Source: Bradyrhizobium sp. (GTDB lineage: Bacteria; Pseudomonadota; Alphaproteobacteria; Rhizobiales; Xanthobacteraceae). Taken from it: a stretch of 45,126 nt of DNA. The DNA is taken from positions 1 through 45,126 of the forward strand of contig NZ_SSMW01000148.1 of assembly GCF_004799405.1 (NCBI RefSeq), given 5' to 3'. Under the pieces are notes generated by a model, which ran no database searches, had not been told where the DNA came from, and saw only the letters and a list, made by a program, of their open reading frames with translations. Shown here piece after piece: positions 7,843 through 17,350 of this stretch. How positions within the stretch are numbered: the first letter of the stretch is position 1; each line of letters starts with the position of its first letter. The translations under genes and the position numbers were made by a program.

Positions 7843-9294
7843 TTACGGCTGCACCGCGGCCAGCGTCCCTTGCGGCGTCCATCCGCCGCCAAGCGCCTGG
7901 AACAGGCTGCTGGCGGCCAACAGCTTGGTCAACCGCACCTGCGCCAGCGTGTTCTCGGCGATGAGCAATGTCTGCTGCGTCTGCAGGACCGTGATGAGAT
8001 TGACCGTGCCGGCGCGCAATTGCGTTTCCGATACCTCGAATGCCTTGCGGGAGTTGGCGACAGCTTCCGCTTGCAGCCGCTCCTGCAGCGTGGATTGTGA
8101 AAGCGCAACCAGCGCCTTCTCGACGTCGGCGAAGGCCGACAGCACCGCCTTGCGGTAAGCTTGCAGGTATTGCAATTGCAAGCCTTTCGCCTGCTTCAAC
8201 TGGCTCTCCAGCAGGAAGCCGTCGAAGATGGGCTGGGTCAATCCGGCAGCCAGGGTGTAGTACCAGGCGCCCGGTCCGAACAGTGACGCGAGTGCAGCGC
8301 TTCGCACACCGGTTTGAGCGGTCAACTGTATCTGGGGAAAGAATGCGGCCCGCGCCGCCTCGACGCTGAAGTTCGAGGATGCGAGTTGCGCTTCAGCCTG
8401 CCGGATATCGGGCCGCTGATAGAGCAGTTCCGAAGGCATGCCCGGTGTGACGCGCGGGATGGTGATTTGCGCCATCCCGCCCCCCAATACGGTGAAATTC
8501 GCCGGCGCGCGCGCGACCAGCACCGCCAGCGCGGCAATGTTTTGTCGCAACGCGATTTCGAGCGGAGGAATTGCGGCCCGCTCGCTCGAGACCAAAGCTT
8601 CCTGTTGCGACAGGTCGAGCTGCGAGGCCGTTCCGCCTGCGAACTGTTGCTTGATGAGCGCCAGAATGCGCTGGGCCGCGGCAAGATTGCGGCGCGCAAC
8701 GCGCAGTTCGTCCTGCGCGGCCAGCACCTGAAAATATGTGTCGGCGACGGTCACGATGGTCGAGAGTGTCACAACCTCACGATTGTATCGCGCCACGGTC
8801 GCGCTTTCCTCGGCCGCATAAAGTGCGGCGCGGTTTTTGCCCCAGAAATCCACCATGTAGCTCGCGGTGAGCCCGAGATTGTATTGCGACACCGGCCTTA
8901 GGCCGGGATCCTTGATCAACTCGGCCGTTGCCGTTCCCGTCACCGACGGCAACAAAGGTGCGCCGGCTATTCCCGCCTGCGCGTCGGCCTGAACGATCTG
9001 GGCGATGGCGACCGCGATATCGAGGTTGTAGATCTGCGCATCTTCCATCAGGCCGGTCAGTTCGGCGGACCGAAAACCGCGCCACCAGTCCAAGGCCGGA
9101 ACGGCGGCATCGGGCGAGCGCTGCGATCCCTCGCGATAGTGGCTCGGAACCTCCAGACTGAGTTCGGGCTTTTCGGTTCCAAGAATGCAGCCGGACAACA
9201 CCGGACTGAGCGAGAGCGCGGCGAGAGCCGCGGCGAGACGGAACCTGCCGCCTGATCTCGCGAGTTGGACCGTCGTTGACACGCTTCCTGACAT
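7843..9294 (-). CDS. RND efflux outer-membrane lipoprotein (NodT/OprM family)
   Basis: Outer-membrane channel of a tripartite efflux pump, 483 residues, normal for the family. The N-terminal signal ends in a lipobox LSGC with lipidated Cys36. Two OEP repeats follow, with typical text such as QLDLSQQEALVSSERA and the paired second-half repeat; LLYQRPDIRQAEAQLASSNF is characteristic of NodT/OprM/CusC-type proteins. It is the last gene of the pump operon: the stop codon of the upstream RND gene (TAA) directly abuts its ATG with no gap. It would form the trimeric exit duct joined to the periplasmic adaptor. Confidence 0.95.
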   Translation of the reverse strand: MSGSVSTTVQLARSGGRFRLAAALAALSLSPVLSGCILGTEKPELSLEVPSHYREGSQRSPDAAVPALDWWRGFRSAELTGLMEDAQIYNLDIAVAIAQIVQADAQAGIAGAPLLPSVTGTATAELIKDPGLRPVSQYNLGLTASYMVDFWGKNRAALYAAEESATVARYNREVVTLSTIVTVADTYFQVLAAQDELRVARRNLAAAQRILALIKQQFAGGTASQLDLSQQEALVSSERAAIPPLEIALRQNIAALAVLVARAPANFTVLGGGMAQITIPRVTPGMPSELLYQRPDIRQAEAQLASSNFSVEAARAAFFPQIQLTAQTGVRSAALASLFGPGAWYYTLAAGLTQPIFDGFLLESQLKQAKGLQLQYLQAYRKAVLSAFADVEKALVALSQSTLQERLQAEAVANSRKAFEVSETQLRAGTVNLITVLQTQQTLLIAENTLAQVRLTKLLAASSLFQALGGGWTPQGTLAAVQP

Positions 9295-12200
9295 TTATTC
9301 GCCCGGTTGTAGCGTGGCGTCGGGCGCCAGCGGTGCCGTACCGCCGCCCCTGAGACGTTGGCTCCATGAACGGAACCGATCCATATACAAATAGATGACC
9401 GGCGTCGAATAAAGGGTCAGCACCTGGCTGAAGACAAGGCCTCCGACGATGGCGATGCCGAGCGGCTTTCGAAGCTCGCCGCCTTCGCCCATGCCGATAG
9501 CCAGAGGAAGGGCGCCCAGCATGGCGGCCATGGTCGTCATCATGATCGGCCTGAAGCGGAGCAAGCAGGCCTCGTAGATCGCATCGAGGGGCGTAAGTCC
9601 GCGCCGTCGCTCCGCGTCGAGCGCAAAATCGATCATCATGATGGCATTCTTCTTCACGATACCGATCAGCAGAATCACGCCGATCAGCGCCATGATGCTG
9701 AATTCGGTCTGGAACGCCATCAGCGCGAGCAGCGCGCCCACACCGGCGGAAGGCAATGTGGACAGGATCGTCAGGGGATGGACGTAGCTTTCATAGAGGA
9801 CGCCGAGCACGATGTAGATCGTGACCAGAGCCGCCAGAATAAGGTAGGGCTGGTTCCTGAGCGAATCCTGATAGGCCTTTGCCGTGCCCTGGAAAGTGCC
9901 GCGGATGGTGGCGGGCACGCCGATCCGGTTCATGGCGGCCTCGATCGTGGCGACGGCGGTGCTGAGCGAGACATTGGGCGGCAGATTGAAGGAAATGGTG
10001 TTGGCGACCAGCAGCCCCTGGTGATTGACCGCGAGCGGTGTTGCGCCCTGGGTAAAATGCGCGACCGCCGACAACGGAATCATGGTCTCCTTGCTTGTGG
10101 AGACCGCAGAACCGGTCGAGGCCACGCCCTTTCCTGTGGCGCCAATCGAATTGGTGGCGAGATTTCTGGCGGCTTGAACGTTGGCGGAACTGACCGCCGT
10201 CGATTTGCCCGCCACGACAGTTCCTGCCACTGCGTTCGTCGCCTGCGAGCCGCCGACCGAGCCACCCGACGTGCTGATGAAGACGTCTTTCAGCGTTTCC
10301 GGATTTTGCCAGTAGCGCGGCGCCACTTCCATGATCACGTGATATTGGTTGCGGGCCACATAGATGGTCGAAACCTGGCGCTGGCCGAACGCGTCGTAGA
10401 GCGTGTTGTCGATCTGGCTGACGGTGATGCCCAGTTGGGCGGCGGCGTCGCGATCGATCACCAGGTTGGATTCGAGCCCCTTGTTCTGCTGGTCGCTGTT
10501 GACGTCGGCGAGGTTGGGTTCGCTTTGCAGCGCCGCCGCGATCTTCGGCGTCCATTCGTTGAGTTCCTCCAGGGTAGGGCCCTGCAGGGTGTATTGATAT
10601 TGCGCATTGCTGGCCCGGCCGCCGACGCGGATATCCTGTACCGCCTGCAGGAACAAGGTTGCCCCCGGAACGACCGCCATCGTGCGCCGCAGGCGCCCGA
10701 TGACGCCATCGGCAGAAATCCCCCGCTCCTTGAGTGGAACCAGCGAGGCGAACACGAAGCCGGAATTGGTCTGGCCGCCGCCGGTGAACCCGACGACGGT
10801 TTCGACGGCGGGATCCTGCTTGATGATGGTGACGAACTGCGTCAGCTTCTGCTGCATCAACTGGAATGAAATGCTCTGATCGGCCTGGATGATGCCGACC
10901 ACCCGCCCGGTATCCTGCTGCGGGAAAAAGCCCTTCGGGATGACGTCGTACAAATAGAAATTGAGTCCCAAGACGGTCGCGAGGATCAGCATCATGGCGC
11001 CGGGATGCTGGAGCGCTGTTGTCAGCGACCGCCGATAGAAGTTCAGCATCCGATCGAAGAAGCGCTCGGAACCCTGATAAAGCCATCCATGCTTTCGGCC
11101 GGATTCGCTGCGCAGCAGCACCGCGCACATCATCGGCGTGGTCGCAAGCGAAACGGCGAGCGAAATCACGATCGCGATCGAGATCGTCATCGCAAATTCG
11201 CGGAACAGCCGGCCGACAATACCGCCCATCAGCAGGATCGGAATGAAGACGGCAATCAGCGAGATGCTCATCGAAAGCACGGTGAAACCGACTTCGTTGG
11301 CTCCCTTGAGGGCCGCCTGCAGCGGCGACAACCCGTTCTCGATGTAACGGGTGACGTTCTCCAGCACGACAATGGCGTCGTCGACGACAAAACCAGTCGC
11401 GACCGTCAGAGCCATCAGCGAAAGATTGTCGAGACTGTACCCGATCAAATACATCGCCGCGAATGTCGCGACCAGCGACACCGATACCGCTACCACCGGG
11501 ATCAGCGTGGCGCGCAGGTTTCGCAGGAAAGCGAAGACCACGATGATAACCAGCAGCACGGCGAGGATCAAACTGGCTTCGACGTCGCGCAACGAGGTGC
11601 GAATGGTGGTCGAACGGTCCACCCCCAGTCCGACGTCGATTGCAGGTGAAATCGAAGCCTTCAGTTGCGGCATCAGTCCCTTCACCAGATCGACGGTAGA
11701 GATGATGTTCGCGCCGGGCTGTCGATAGAGGATGATCAGGACCGCCGGCTTGCCGTTTGCGAGACCGGCGTTACGGAGATTCTCCACCCCGTCGGTTACC
11801 TCCCCGACATCCGACAGGTGGACTGGTGCGCCGTTTCGGTAGGCGACAATCAGCGATTGGTAGTCGGCGGCCTTCCTGGCCTGGTCGTTGGCGTAAATCT
11901 GGTAGCGTTGATCCCCGACATCGATCCCGCCCTTTGGGCTGTGCGCATTGGCGCTGGCCAGGGCGGCGCGCACGTCCTCAAGGCCGATGCCGTATTTGTA
12001 AATCGCCTGCGGGATGAGATCCACCCTTACCGCTGGCAGCGAACTGCCGCCGACCACGACTTCACCGATACCATCGACCTGCGAGAGTTTCTGCGCCAGC
12101 ACGGTCGAAGCCGCGTCATACAGATCGCCGCGCGTCAGCGTGTCCGAAGTCAGGGTCAGGATCAGGATCGGCGCGTCGGCGGGATTGACCTTGCGGTAGG

Positions 12201-12582
12201 TCGGATTGGTTCGCAGGCTGGTGGGAAGATCGGCGCGCGCGGCGTTGATGGCGGCCTGTACATCGCGCGCGGCGCCGTTGATGTCGCGGTTAAGTCCGAA
12301 CTGCAGGGTGATGCGGGCCGTTCCCACCGTGCTCGACGAGGTCATCTCGGTCACGTCGGCGATCTGCCCGAGGTGACGCTCGAGCGGGCTCGCGACGGTG
12401 GTGGCGACATCTTGCGGACTGGCACCCGGCAGGGTGGCCTGTACCGAAATCGTCGGAAAATCCACCTGCGGCAGCGGCGAGACCGGCAGTTTGAAAAACG
12501 CCACAGCCCCAGCCGCCGCAAGACCGAAGGTCAGCAACGTCGTTGCGACCGGCCGGCGAATGAAAGGGGTTGACGGGCCCAT
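9295..12582 (-). CDS. mdtC: RND efflux permease, MdtC/MuxC-like, with extra loop
   Basis: Inner-membrane proton-driven drug transporter of the HAE-1 RND family, 1095 residues. It begins FIRRPVATTLLTFGLAAAGA and has the proton-relay Asp pair in GFVVDDAIVVLENV. The second half restarts with YLILAALVTIYIVLGVLYES, giving the usual 12 helices and two large periplasmic loops. Identity as MdtC rather than MdtB rests on its being the second pump of a two-pump operon and on the N-terminal text. It is about 60-70 residues longer than the roughly 1025-1035 usual size because of a low-complexity Ala/Ser/Thr/Gly insert near residues 770-830 (DNA about 10090-10265). The start is 3 bases after the stop of the other pump. 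Confidence 0.93.
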   Translation of the reverse strand: MGPSTPFIRRPVATTLLTFGLAAAGAVAFFKLPVSPLPQVDFPTISVQATLPGASPQDVATTVASPLERHLGQIADVTEMTSSSTVGTARITLQFGLNRDINGAARDVQAAINAARADLPTSLRTNPTYRKVNPADAPILILTLTSDTLTRGDLYDAASTVLAQKLSQVDGIGEVVVGGSSLPAVRVDLIPQAIYKYGIGLEDVRAALASANAHSPKGGIDVGDQRYQIYANDQARKAADYQSLIVAYRNGAPVHLSDVGEVTDGVENLRNAGLANGKPAVLIILYRQPGANIISTVDLVKGLMPQLKASISPAIDVGLGVDRSTTIRTSLRDVEASLILAVLLVIIVVFAFLRNLRATLIPVVAVSVSLVATFAAMYLIGYSLDNLSLMALTVATGFVVDDAIVVLENVTRYIENGLSPLQAALKGANEVGFTVLSMSISLIAVFIPILLMGGIVGRLFREFAMTISIAIVISLAVSLATTPMMCAVLLRSESGRKHGWLYQGSERFFDRMLNFYRRSLTTALQHPGAMMLILATVLGLNFYLYDVIPKGFFPQQDTGRVVGIIQADQSISFQLMQQKLTQFVTIIKQDPAVETVVGFTGGGQTNSGFVFASLVPLKERGISADGVIGRLRRTMAVVPGATLFLQAVQDIRVGGRASNAQYQYTLQGPTLEELNEWTPKIAAALQSEPNLADVNSDQQNKGLESNLVIDRDAAAQLGITVSQIDNTLYDAFGQRQVSTIYVARNQYHVIMEVAPRYWQNPETLKDVFISTSGGSVGGSQATNAVAGTVVAGKSTAVSSANVQAARNLATNSIGATGKGVASTGSAVSTSKETMIPLSAVAHFTQGATPLAVNHQGLLVANTISFNLPPNVSLSTAVATIEAAMNRIGVPATIRGTFQGTAKAYQDSLRNQPYLILAALVTIYIVLGVLYESYVHPLTILSTLPSAGVGALLALMAFQTEFSIMALIGVILLIGIVKKNAIMMIDFALDAERRRGLTPLDAIYEACLLRFRPIMMTTMAAMLGALPLAIGMGEGGELRKPLGIAIVGGLVFSQVLTLYSTPVIYLYMDRFRSWSQRLRGGGTAPLAPDATLQPGE

Positions 12583-12585
12583 GGC

Positions 12586-15500
12586 TCAGTTCAACTCGTT
12601 CGCCGGGCCGGCTTCGCCCGACGGTCCGGCAAACCGTACCGCCAGGCGGTCGAACCAGAGATAGATCACAGGCGTCGTGAACAGGGTGAGCAATTGGCTG
12701 ACCAGAAGACCGCCGACGATGGAAATGCCGAGCGGATGCCTTAGTTCGGAGCCCGCGCCGGTTCCGACCATCAGGGGCAACGCGCCGAGAACCGCAGCCA
12801 TCGTGGTCATGAGGATGGGACGGAATCGCAGCAGGCAGGCCTGGTAGATCGCTTCCCGCGGCGATTTACCCTCGTTGCGTTCGGCGTCGAGGGCAAAGTC
12901 GATCATCATGATCGCGTTTTTCTTGACGATGCCGATCAGAAGGATGATGCCGATGATCGCGACGATCGTCAGGTCGTCGCCGGCTACCATCAACGCCAGC
13001 AGCGCGCCAATTCCGGCGGACGGCAGCGTCGAGAGGATGGTGAGCGGGTGGATGAAGCTCTCATAAAGCACGCCCAGCACGATATAGACGGTGATGATAG
13101 CCGCCAGAATCAGGAAAAGCTGGTTTGAGAGCGATGACTGAAATGCCAGTGCGGCGCCCTGAAAGCTGCTGATCACGCCGAGCGGCACGCCGATGTCGGC
13201 CTGCGCCTGTTTGATGGCCGTCACCGCCTCGCCGAGCGATGCGCCCGGCGCCAGGTTGAAGGACACCGTGGAGGACGGAAACTGTCCGAGATGCGAGACC
13301 AATAGCGGCGCGGTTTCCTCGCGCATCTTGGCCACCACGGCCAGCGGCACCGGCGTGCTGCCCACCGATGAAGGCAGATAGATCGCGGACAATGCCTCCA
13401 GCGAGGTTTGCAGGCTTGGATCGGCTTCCAGAATGACGCGATACTGGTTCGAGTTGGTGAAGACGGTAGAGACGATGCGCTGCCCGTAGGAGTCGTAGAG
13501 TGCATTGTCGATGGTCGCGGGCGTGATCCCGAAGCGGGCAGCCTGATCGCGGTCGATTTCGACGAAGACCGAAAGCCCCTGTGCCGCGATGTCGCTGGTG
13601 ACATCGGCCAGTTGCGGAAGCTCCCGCAACTTGTCGACCAGTTTGGGGGTCCACTCCGCAAGCTGCACCGGGTCGGCATCCTGAAGGATAAACTGGTATT
13701 GCGTCCGGCTGACGGTGCCCTCGATCGTCAGGTCCTGGACCGGTTGCATGTAAAGCGTGATGCCTGTGAGGGACGCGATGCTGTCCTTGATGCGCTGCAT
13801 CACCGCGGCGATATCGGACTTGCGCTGATCGTGCGGCTTGAGGTTGATCAGGATTCGACCGCTGTTCAGCGTGGTATTGGTTCCGTCGACGCCGATGAAT
13901 GAGGAAAGGCTCTCGACGTCGGGATCCTTCAGGATGGCGCCCGCCAGCGCCTGCTGCCGCTCCGCCATCGCGGCATAGGACACCGATTGCGGCGCCTCGG
14001 ATATCGCCTGGATGACGCCGGTGTCCTGAAGCGGGAAAAACCCTTTGGGAATGACGACGTAGAGCAGGGCGGTCAGCGCAAATGTACCCAGGGCGATAAG
14101 CAGCACGAATGTCTGGCGATCGAGCACCCAATTGAGCGCCTGCGCATAGACTGCGATGATCCGGTCGAACCCTTCACGGCTGTAACGCTGAAACGCGTTC
14201 TCGTGTAACTCTGTCTCGGCCTTGAGCAGCTTGGCGCAGGCCATCGGAACCAGTGTCAACGATACAACTGCGGAAATCAGGATCGTGACCGCCAGCGTGA
14301 TGGCGAATTCCCGGAACAGCCGGCCGACCACGTCTCCCATAAACAGAAGCGGAATCAGCACCGCGATCAGCGAGACGGTCAGGGAGATAATGGTGAAGCC
14401 GATCTGTTCGGAGCCGCGAAGTGCCGCCTGCAGCGGCGGTTCGCCGTCTTCGATGTAGCGCGAGATGTTTTCGATCACGACGATGGCGTCGTCGACCACG
14501 AAGCCGGTGGCGATGGTCAGCGCCATCAGGGAAAGATTGTTGAGGCTGAAGCCGAACAGGTACATCGCGCCGAGCGTGCCGACCAGCGACAGCGGAACCG
14601 AGAGGCTCGGAATCAGCGTCGCCCGCGTGCTGCGCAGGAACACAAAGATCACCAGCACCACCAGGATCACGGCGAGCGTCAGTTCATATTCCACATCCTG
14701 CACCGAGGCGCGAATGGTCACTGTCCGGTCGGTAAGAATGTTGAGGTCGATCGCGGCGGGCAACGTCGCCTGCAGTTGAGGCAACAGCACCTTGATTCCC
14801 TCGACCACCGAAATGACGTTGGCGCCGGGCTGGCGCTGAATGTTCAGGATGATGGCCGGCGTCTCGTTCATCCAGGCGCCGAGCTTGTCGTTCTGGGCTC
14901 CGTCGACGACGTCGCCGACGTCGCTGAGCCGGACCGGCGAGCCGTTCTTGTAGGCGACGATCAACGATCGATAGTCGGCGGCATTTCTGATCTGGTCGTT
15001 GGCGTTGATGGTGTAGGCGCGCATGTTGCCATCGAAATTTCCTTTGGGTGTATTGACGTTGGCGGTGCTGAGGGTGGTGCGAAGATCGTCAATATTGAGT
15101 CCGTAGGCGGCGAGTTTGCGGATATCGGCGCGAATCCGCACCGCAGGCCTTTGGCCGCCGCTGATGCTCACCAGTCCGACACCCGGAAGCTGGGAGATCT
15201 TTTGCGCCAGACGCGTATCCACGAAATCTTCCACCTGCGTCAGCGGCATGGTTTTCGACGTCAGCCCCAGCGTCAGGATCGGTGCATCGGCCGGGTTGAC
15301 CTTGGCGTAAATCGGCGGCGCCGGAAGATCGGAAGGCAGCAGGTTGCCGGAGGCATTGATGGCGGCCTGCACCTCCTGCTCGGCGACATCGAGGGAAATG
15401 CTGAGGCCGAACTGCAGCGTGATGACGGACGCGCCGGCCGAGCTCACCGAGCTCATCTGGTTGAGATTCGGCATCTGGCCGAACTGCACCTCCAGAGGAG

Positions 15501-15693
15501 CGGTGACCGACGACGTCATGACGTCGGGACTGGCGCCGGGATAGAAGGTCTGCACCTGGATGGTCGGGTAATCCACTTCCGGCAAGGCTGCGACCGGCAG
15601 GAATTTGAACGCTAGCATGCCGGACAGCATGATCGCGATCATCAGCAAGGTGGTTGCCACCGGCCGCAGAATGAACGGCTGCGACGGACTCAT
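12586..15693 (-). CDS. mdtB: RND efflux permease, MdtB-like
   Basis: First of the two RND pumps, 1035 residues, the normal length. It begins FILRPVATTLLMIAIMLSGM and carries the Asp pair in GFVVDDAIVVIENI. The second hydrophobic block includes LILAAIITVYIVLGVLYES, and the conserved KNAIMMIDFALDAER lies near the end. MdtB and MdtC act together as a heterotrimer in E. coli (known for the family). The start overlaps the adaptor stop as ATGA at 15690-15693. Compared with the MdtC-like partner it lacks the Ala/Ser/Thr-rich insert. Confidence 0.94.
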   Translation of the reverse strand: MSPSQPFILRPVATTLLMIAIMLSGMLAFKFLPVAALPEVDYPTIQVQTFYPGASPDVMTSSVTAPLEVQFGQMPNLNQMSSVSSAGASVITLQFGLSISLDVAEQEVQAAINASGNLLPSDLPAPPIYAKVNPADAPILTLGLTSKTMPLTQVEDFVDTRLAQKISQLPGVGLVSISGGQRPAVRIRADIRKLAAYGLNIDDLRTTLSTANVNTPKGNFDGNMRAYTINANDQIRNAADYRSLIVAYKNGSPVRLSDVGDVVDGAQNDKLGAWMNETPAIILNIQRQPGANVISVVEGIKVLLPQLQATLPAAIDLNILTDRTVTIRASVQDVEYELTLAVILVVLVIFVFLRSTRATLIPSLSVPLSLVGTLGAMYLFGFSLNNLSLMALTIATGFVVDDAIVVIENISRYIEDGEPPLQAALRGSEQIGFTIISLTVSLIAVLIPLLFMGDVVGRLFREFAITLAVTILISAVVSLTLVPMACAKLLKAETELHENAFQRYSREGFDRIIAVYAQALNWVLDRQTFVLLIALGTFALTALLYVVIPKGFFPLQDTGVIQAISEAPQSVSYAAMAERQQALAGAILKDPDVESLSSFIGVDGTNTTLNSGRILINLKPHDQRKSDIAAVMQRIKDSIASLTGITLYMQPVQDLTIEGTVSRTQYQFILQDADPVQLAEWTPKLVDKLRELPQLADVTSDIAAQGLSVFVEIDRDQAARFGITPATIDNALYDSYGQRIVSTVFTNSNQYRVILEADPSLQTSLEALSAIYLPSSVGSTPVPLAVVAKMREETAPLLVSHLGQFPSSTVSFNLAPGASLGEAVTAIKQAQADIGVPLGVISSFQGAALAFQSSLSNQLFLILAAIITVYIVLGVLYESFIHPLTILSTLPSAGIGALLALMVAGDDLTIVAIIGIILLIGIVKKNAIMMIDFALDAERNEGKSPREAIYQACLLRFRPILMTTMAAVLGALPLMVGTGAGSELRHPLGISIVGGLLVSQLLTLFTTPVIYLWFDRLAVRFAGPSGEAGPANELN

Positions 15694-16970
15694 TGTTGCT
15701 GCCCGCTATCCGAACGCTTCTTTTTACCGCCCGATTTGTCGGTAACCGGGGCCGGAGTATCCGGTGTTGCGGTAGTAGCCTCAGCCCGCAGGTTGATCTT
15801 GGCGCCGTCGCGCAGCTTGTCGGCTCCGTCGATCACAACGCGATCGCCCGGCGCGATCCCTGACAGAACCTCGACACGGTTGCCATCGGTGACGCCAAGC
15901 CTGACCGGACGGACCGACACGGTGCTGTCCGTGTTGATGAGATAGACGAAGGTACCGGGTACGCCGCGCTGGATGCCCGCCGTCGTCATCGTGGTGACGT
16001 CCTTGTGGGTGTCGAGCAGCAGCCGGATGTTTACGAACTGGTTTGGATAGAGCGCTCTCGTTTCATTCGGGAACTGCGCCCGCAGCTTGATCGTGCCCGT
16101 AGTCGGATCGATCTGGCTGTCGAAGGTTTGCAGCGTTCCGTCGGCGATCTTGTTGGCGCCGCTGCGGTCATAGGCGGCTGCGGGCAGCACGGCTCCGGCC
16201 TGGAGCCGCTTCGAAATGGCCTGCAGATTATCTTCCGGCACCGTGAAGAGCACGCTGATCGGCTGCAGTTGCGTGATTACGACGAGACCGTTGGTGTCGC
16301 CCGGCGTTACATAGTTGCCTTGATCGACCTGACGCAATCCGACGCGGCCGTCGAGCGGTGACAGAATGCGGCAATATTGCAGGTTCACCTCGGCGGATTT
16401 GACCGCAGCGCGGTCGGCCTCGACTGTGCCCTGGTCCTGCGCCACCAAGGCGACCTGCGTGTCCAGTGTCTGACGCGCCACGGCATTCTGCGCTGCGAGA
16501 CCCTGGTAGCGCGTCAGATCGACTTGAGCGCCTTTCAGCATTGCTTCGTCGCGGGCCAATTGCCCCCTCGCCTGCGCCAGGGTGGCTTCGTAGGGCCGGG
16601 AATCGATTTCCGCGAGCAGGTCGCCCTTCTTGACGTCGTCGCCTTCCTTGAAATCGATCTTTTGCAAATAGCCGCTAATCTGGGTCCTGATAGTCACAGT
16701 GGCCAGAGAAGTTACTGTGCCGAGCGCGTTGAGGTTGATCCCGATGTCCCCTTTGGCGACAGTCTCGGGCACGATCGACATCGGCGCCGCGTTGCGACCG
16801 CCGCCGGCTTGCTGCGGCGCGCCGCCCTGCTTGCTCCACCAGACGATGCCGGCCACAACCAGCAAAGCCAGTACGGCGATCGAGGCGAGGCGCCAGCGCG
16901 ACGGAGGCTGGATGACCTGCGAAGGTCCGGTTGAAGGAGCTTGCTGGAGAGGTTTTACGGGTTGGTTCAT
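15690..16970 (-). CDS. mdtA: RND periplasmic adaptor (MdtA/AcrA family)
   Basis: Membrane fusion protein that links the RND pumps to the outer-membrane channel, 426 residues from the ATG at 16970 (MNQPVKPLQQAP). One N-terminal membrane anchor (LASIAVLALLVVAGIVWW, about residues 28-45) is followed by a lipoyl half-motif (GYLQKIDFKEGDDVKKGDLL), an alpha-helical hairpin, the second lipoyl half (ILSPLDGRVGLRQVDQGNYV) and a beta-barrel domain. The C-terminus is charged and disordered. An upstream in-frame ATG at 17039 would add 23 residues unlike the family; AGG just before 16970 supports the shorter form. A GGTTCA palindrome spans this start codon. First gene of the four-gene pump operon. Confidence 0.93.
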   Translation of the reverse strand: MNQPVKPLQQAPSTGPSQVIQPPSRWRLASIAVLALLVVAGIVWWSKQGGAPQQAGGGRNAAPMSIVPETVAKGDIGINLNALGTVTSLATVTIRTQISGYLQKIDFKEGDDVKKGDLLAEIDSRPYEATLAQARGQLARDEAMLKGAQVDLTRYQGLAAQNAVARQTLDTQVALVAQDQGTVEADRAAVKSAEVNLQYCRILSPLDGRVGLRQVDQGNYVTPGDTNGLVVITQLQPISVLFTVPEDNLQAISKRLQAGAVLPAAAYDRSGANKIADGTLQTFDSQIDPTTGTIKLRAQFPNETRALYPNQFVNIRLLLDTHKDVTTMTTAGIQRGVPGTFVYLINTDSTVSVRPVRLGVTDGNRVEVLSGIAPGDRVVIDGADKLRDGAKINLRAEATTATPDTPAPVTDKSGGKKKRSDSGQQQ

Positions 16971-16975
16971 GAACC
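16964..16975. promoter_or_regulatory. Perfect palindrome over the adaptor start codon
   Basis: GGTTCATGAACC is a perfect 12-bp palindrome that includes the mdtA-like ATG. The same half-site recurs at 17212-17226. It could be an operator or an mRNA fold hiding the start; no regulator gene is adjacent. Confidence 0.4.
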
Positions 16976-17350
16976 TGACATCGGAGAGCTCTTGGACACC
17001 CGGATAATCGTACAGGAACAGCGTTGCAGGCGATTTCAACGCTGTTCCGCGACTTGCTGTTTGGCTGCCTTTCGAGCGTCTCAGACGGCCGGCCGCATTT
17101 GAGCGATTCCGTCCGATGTTGTCGCATTAACAATCGGAAAGATAGCGCTCCCGGCATGGATAAAAGCCGCCAACCGACCGGCATTTTATCCATGGAACCA
17201 CCGGGATCAAAGGTTCATTTTGAACCGATCCTCGGGTATTAATCAGCGTCCATAAGCGCTCCCCGGACGTGCGGCGATTGCCGCCATGCATGAGCCGGGA
17301 AGACTGTGATCTTCGACCGATGACCGATGTGAAGAACAGCGGAGGACCAG
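16971..17350. other. Divergent intergenic region, efflux operon versus soxCD
   Basis: 380 bp between two divergent operons with no convincing gene. It holds the promoters of both, the inverted repeat at 17212-17226, and a GGAGG ribosome-binding site about 17341-17345 for soxC. No clear -35/-10 pair could be fixed by eye on either strand. Confidence 0.6.
17212..17226. promoter_or_regulatory. Inverted repeat GGTTCA-N3-TGAACC
   Basis: Perfect 6-bp arms (GGTTCA, TGAACC) separated by TTT in the divergent region. The arms match the palindrome at the efflux start codon about 250 bp away, which suggests one regulator for both. Position relative to a promoter is unknown. Confidence 0.4.

Noticed and set aside
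9778..10869. Long open frame opposite the MdtC-like gene
   Set aside because: Mirror of a well-conserved RND gene; no start site or motif.
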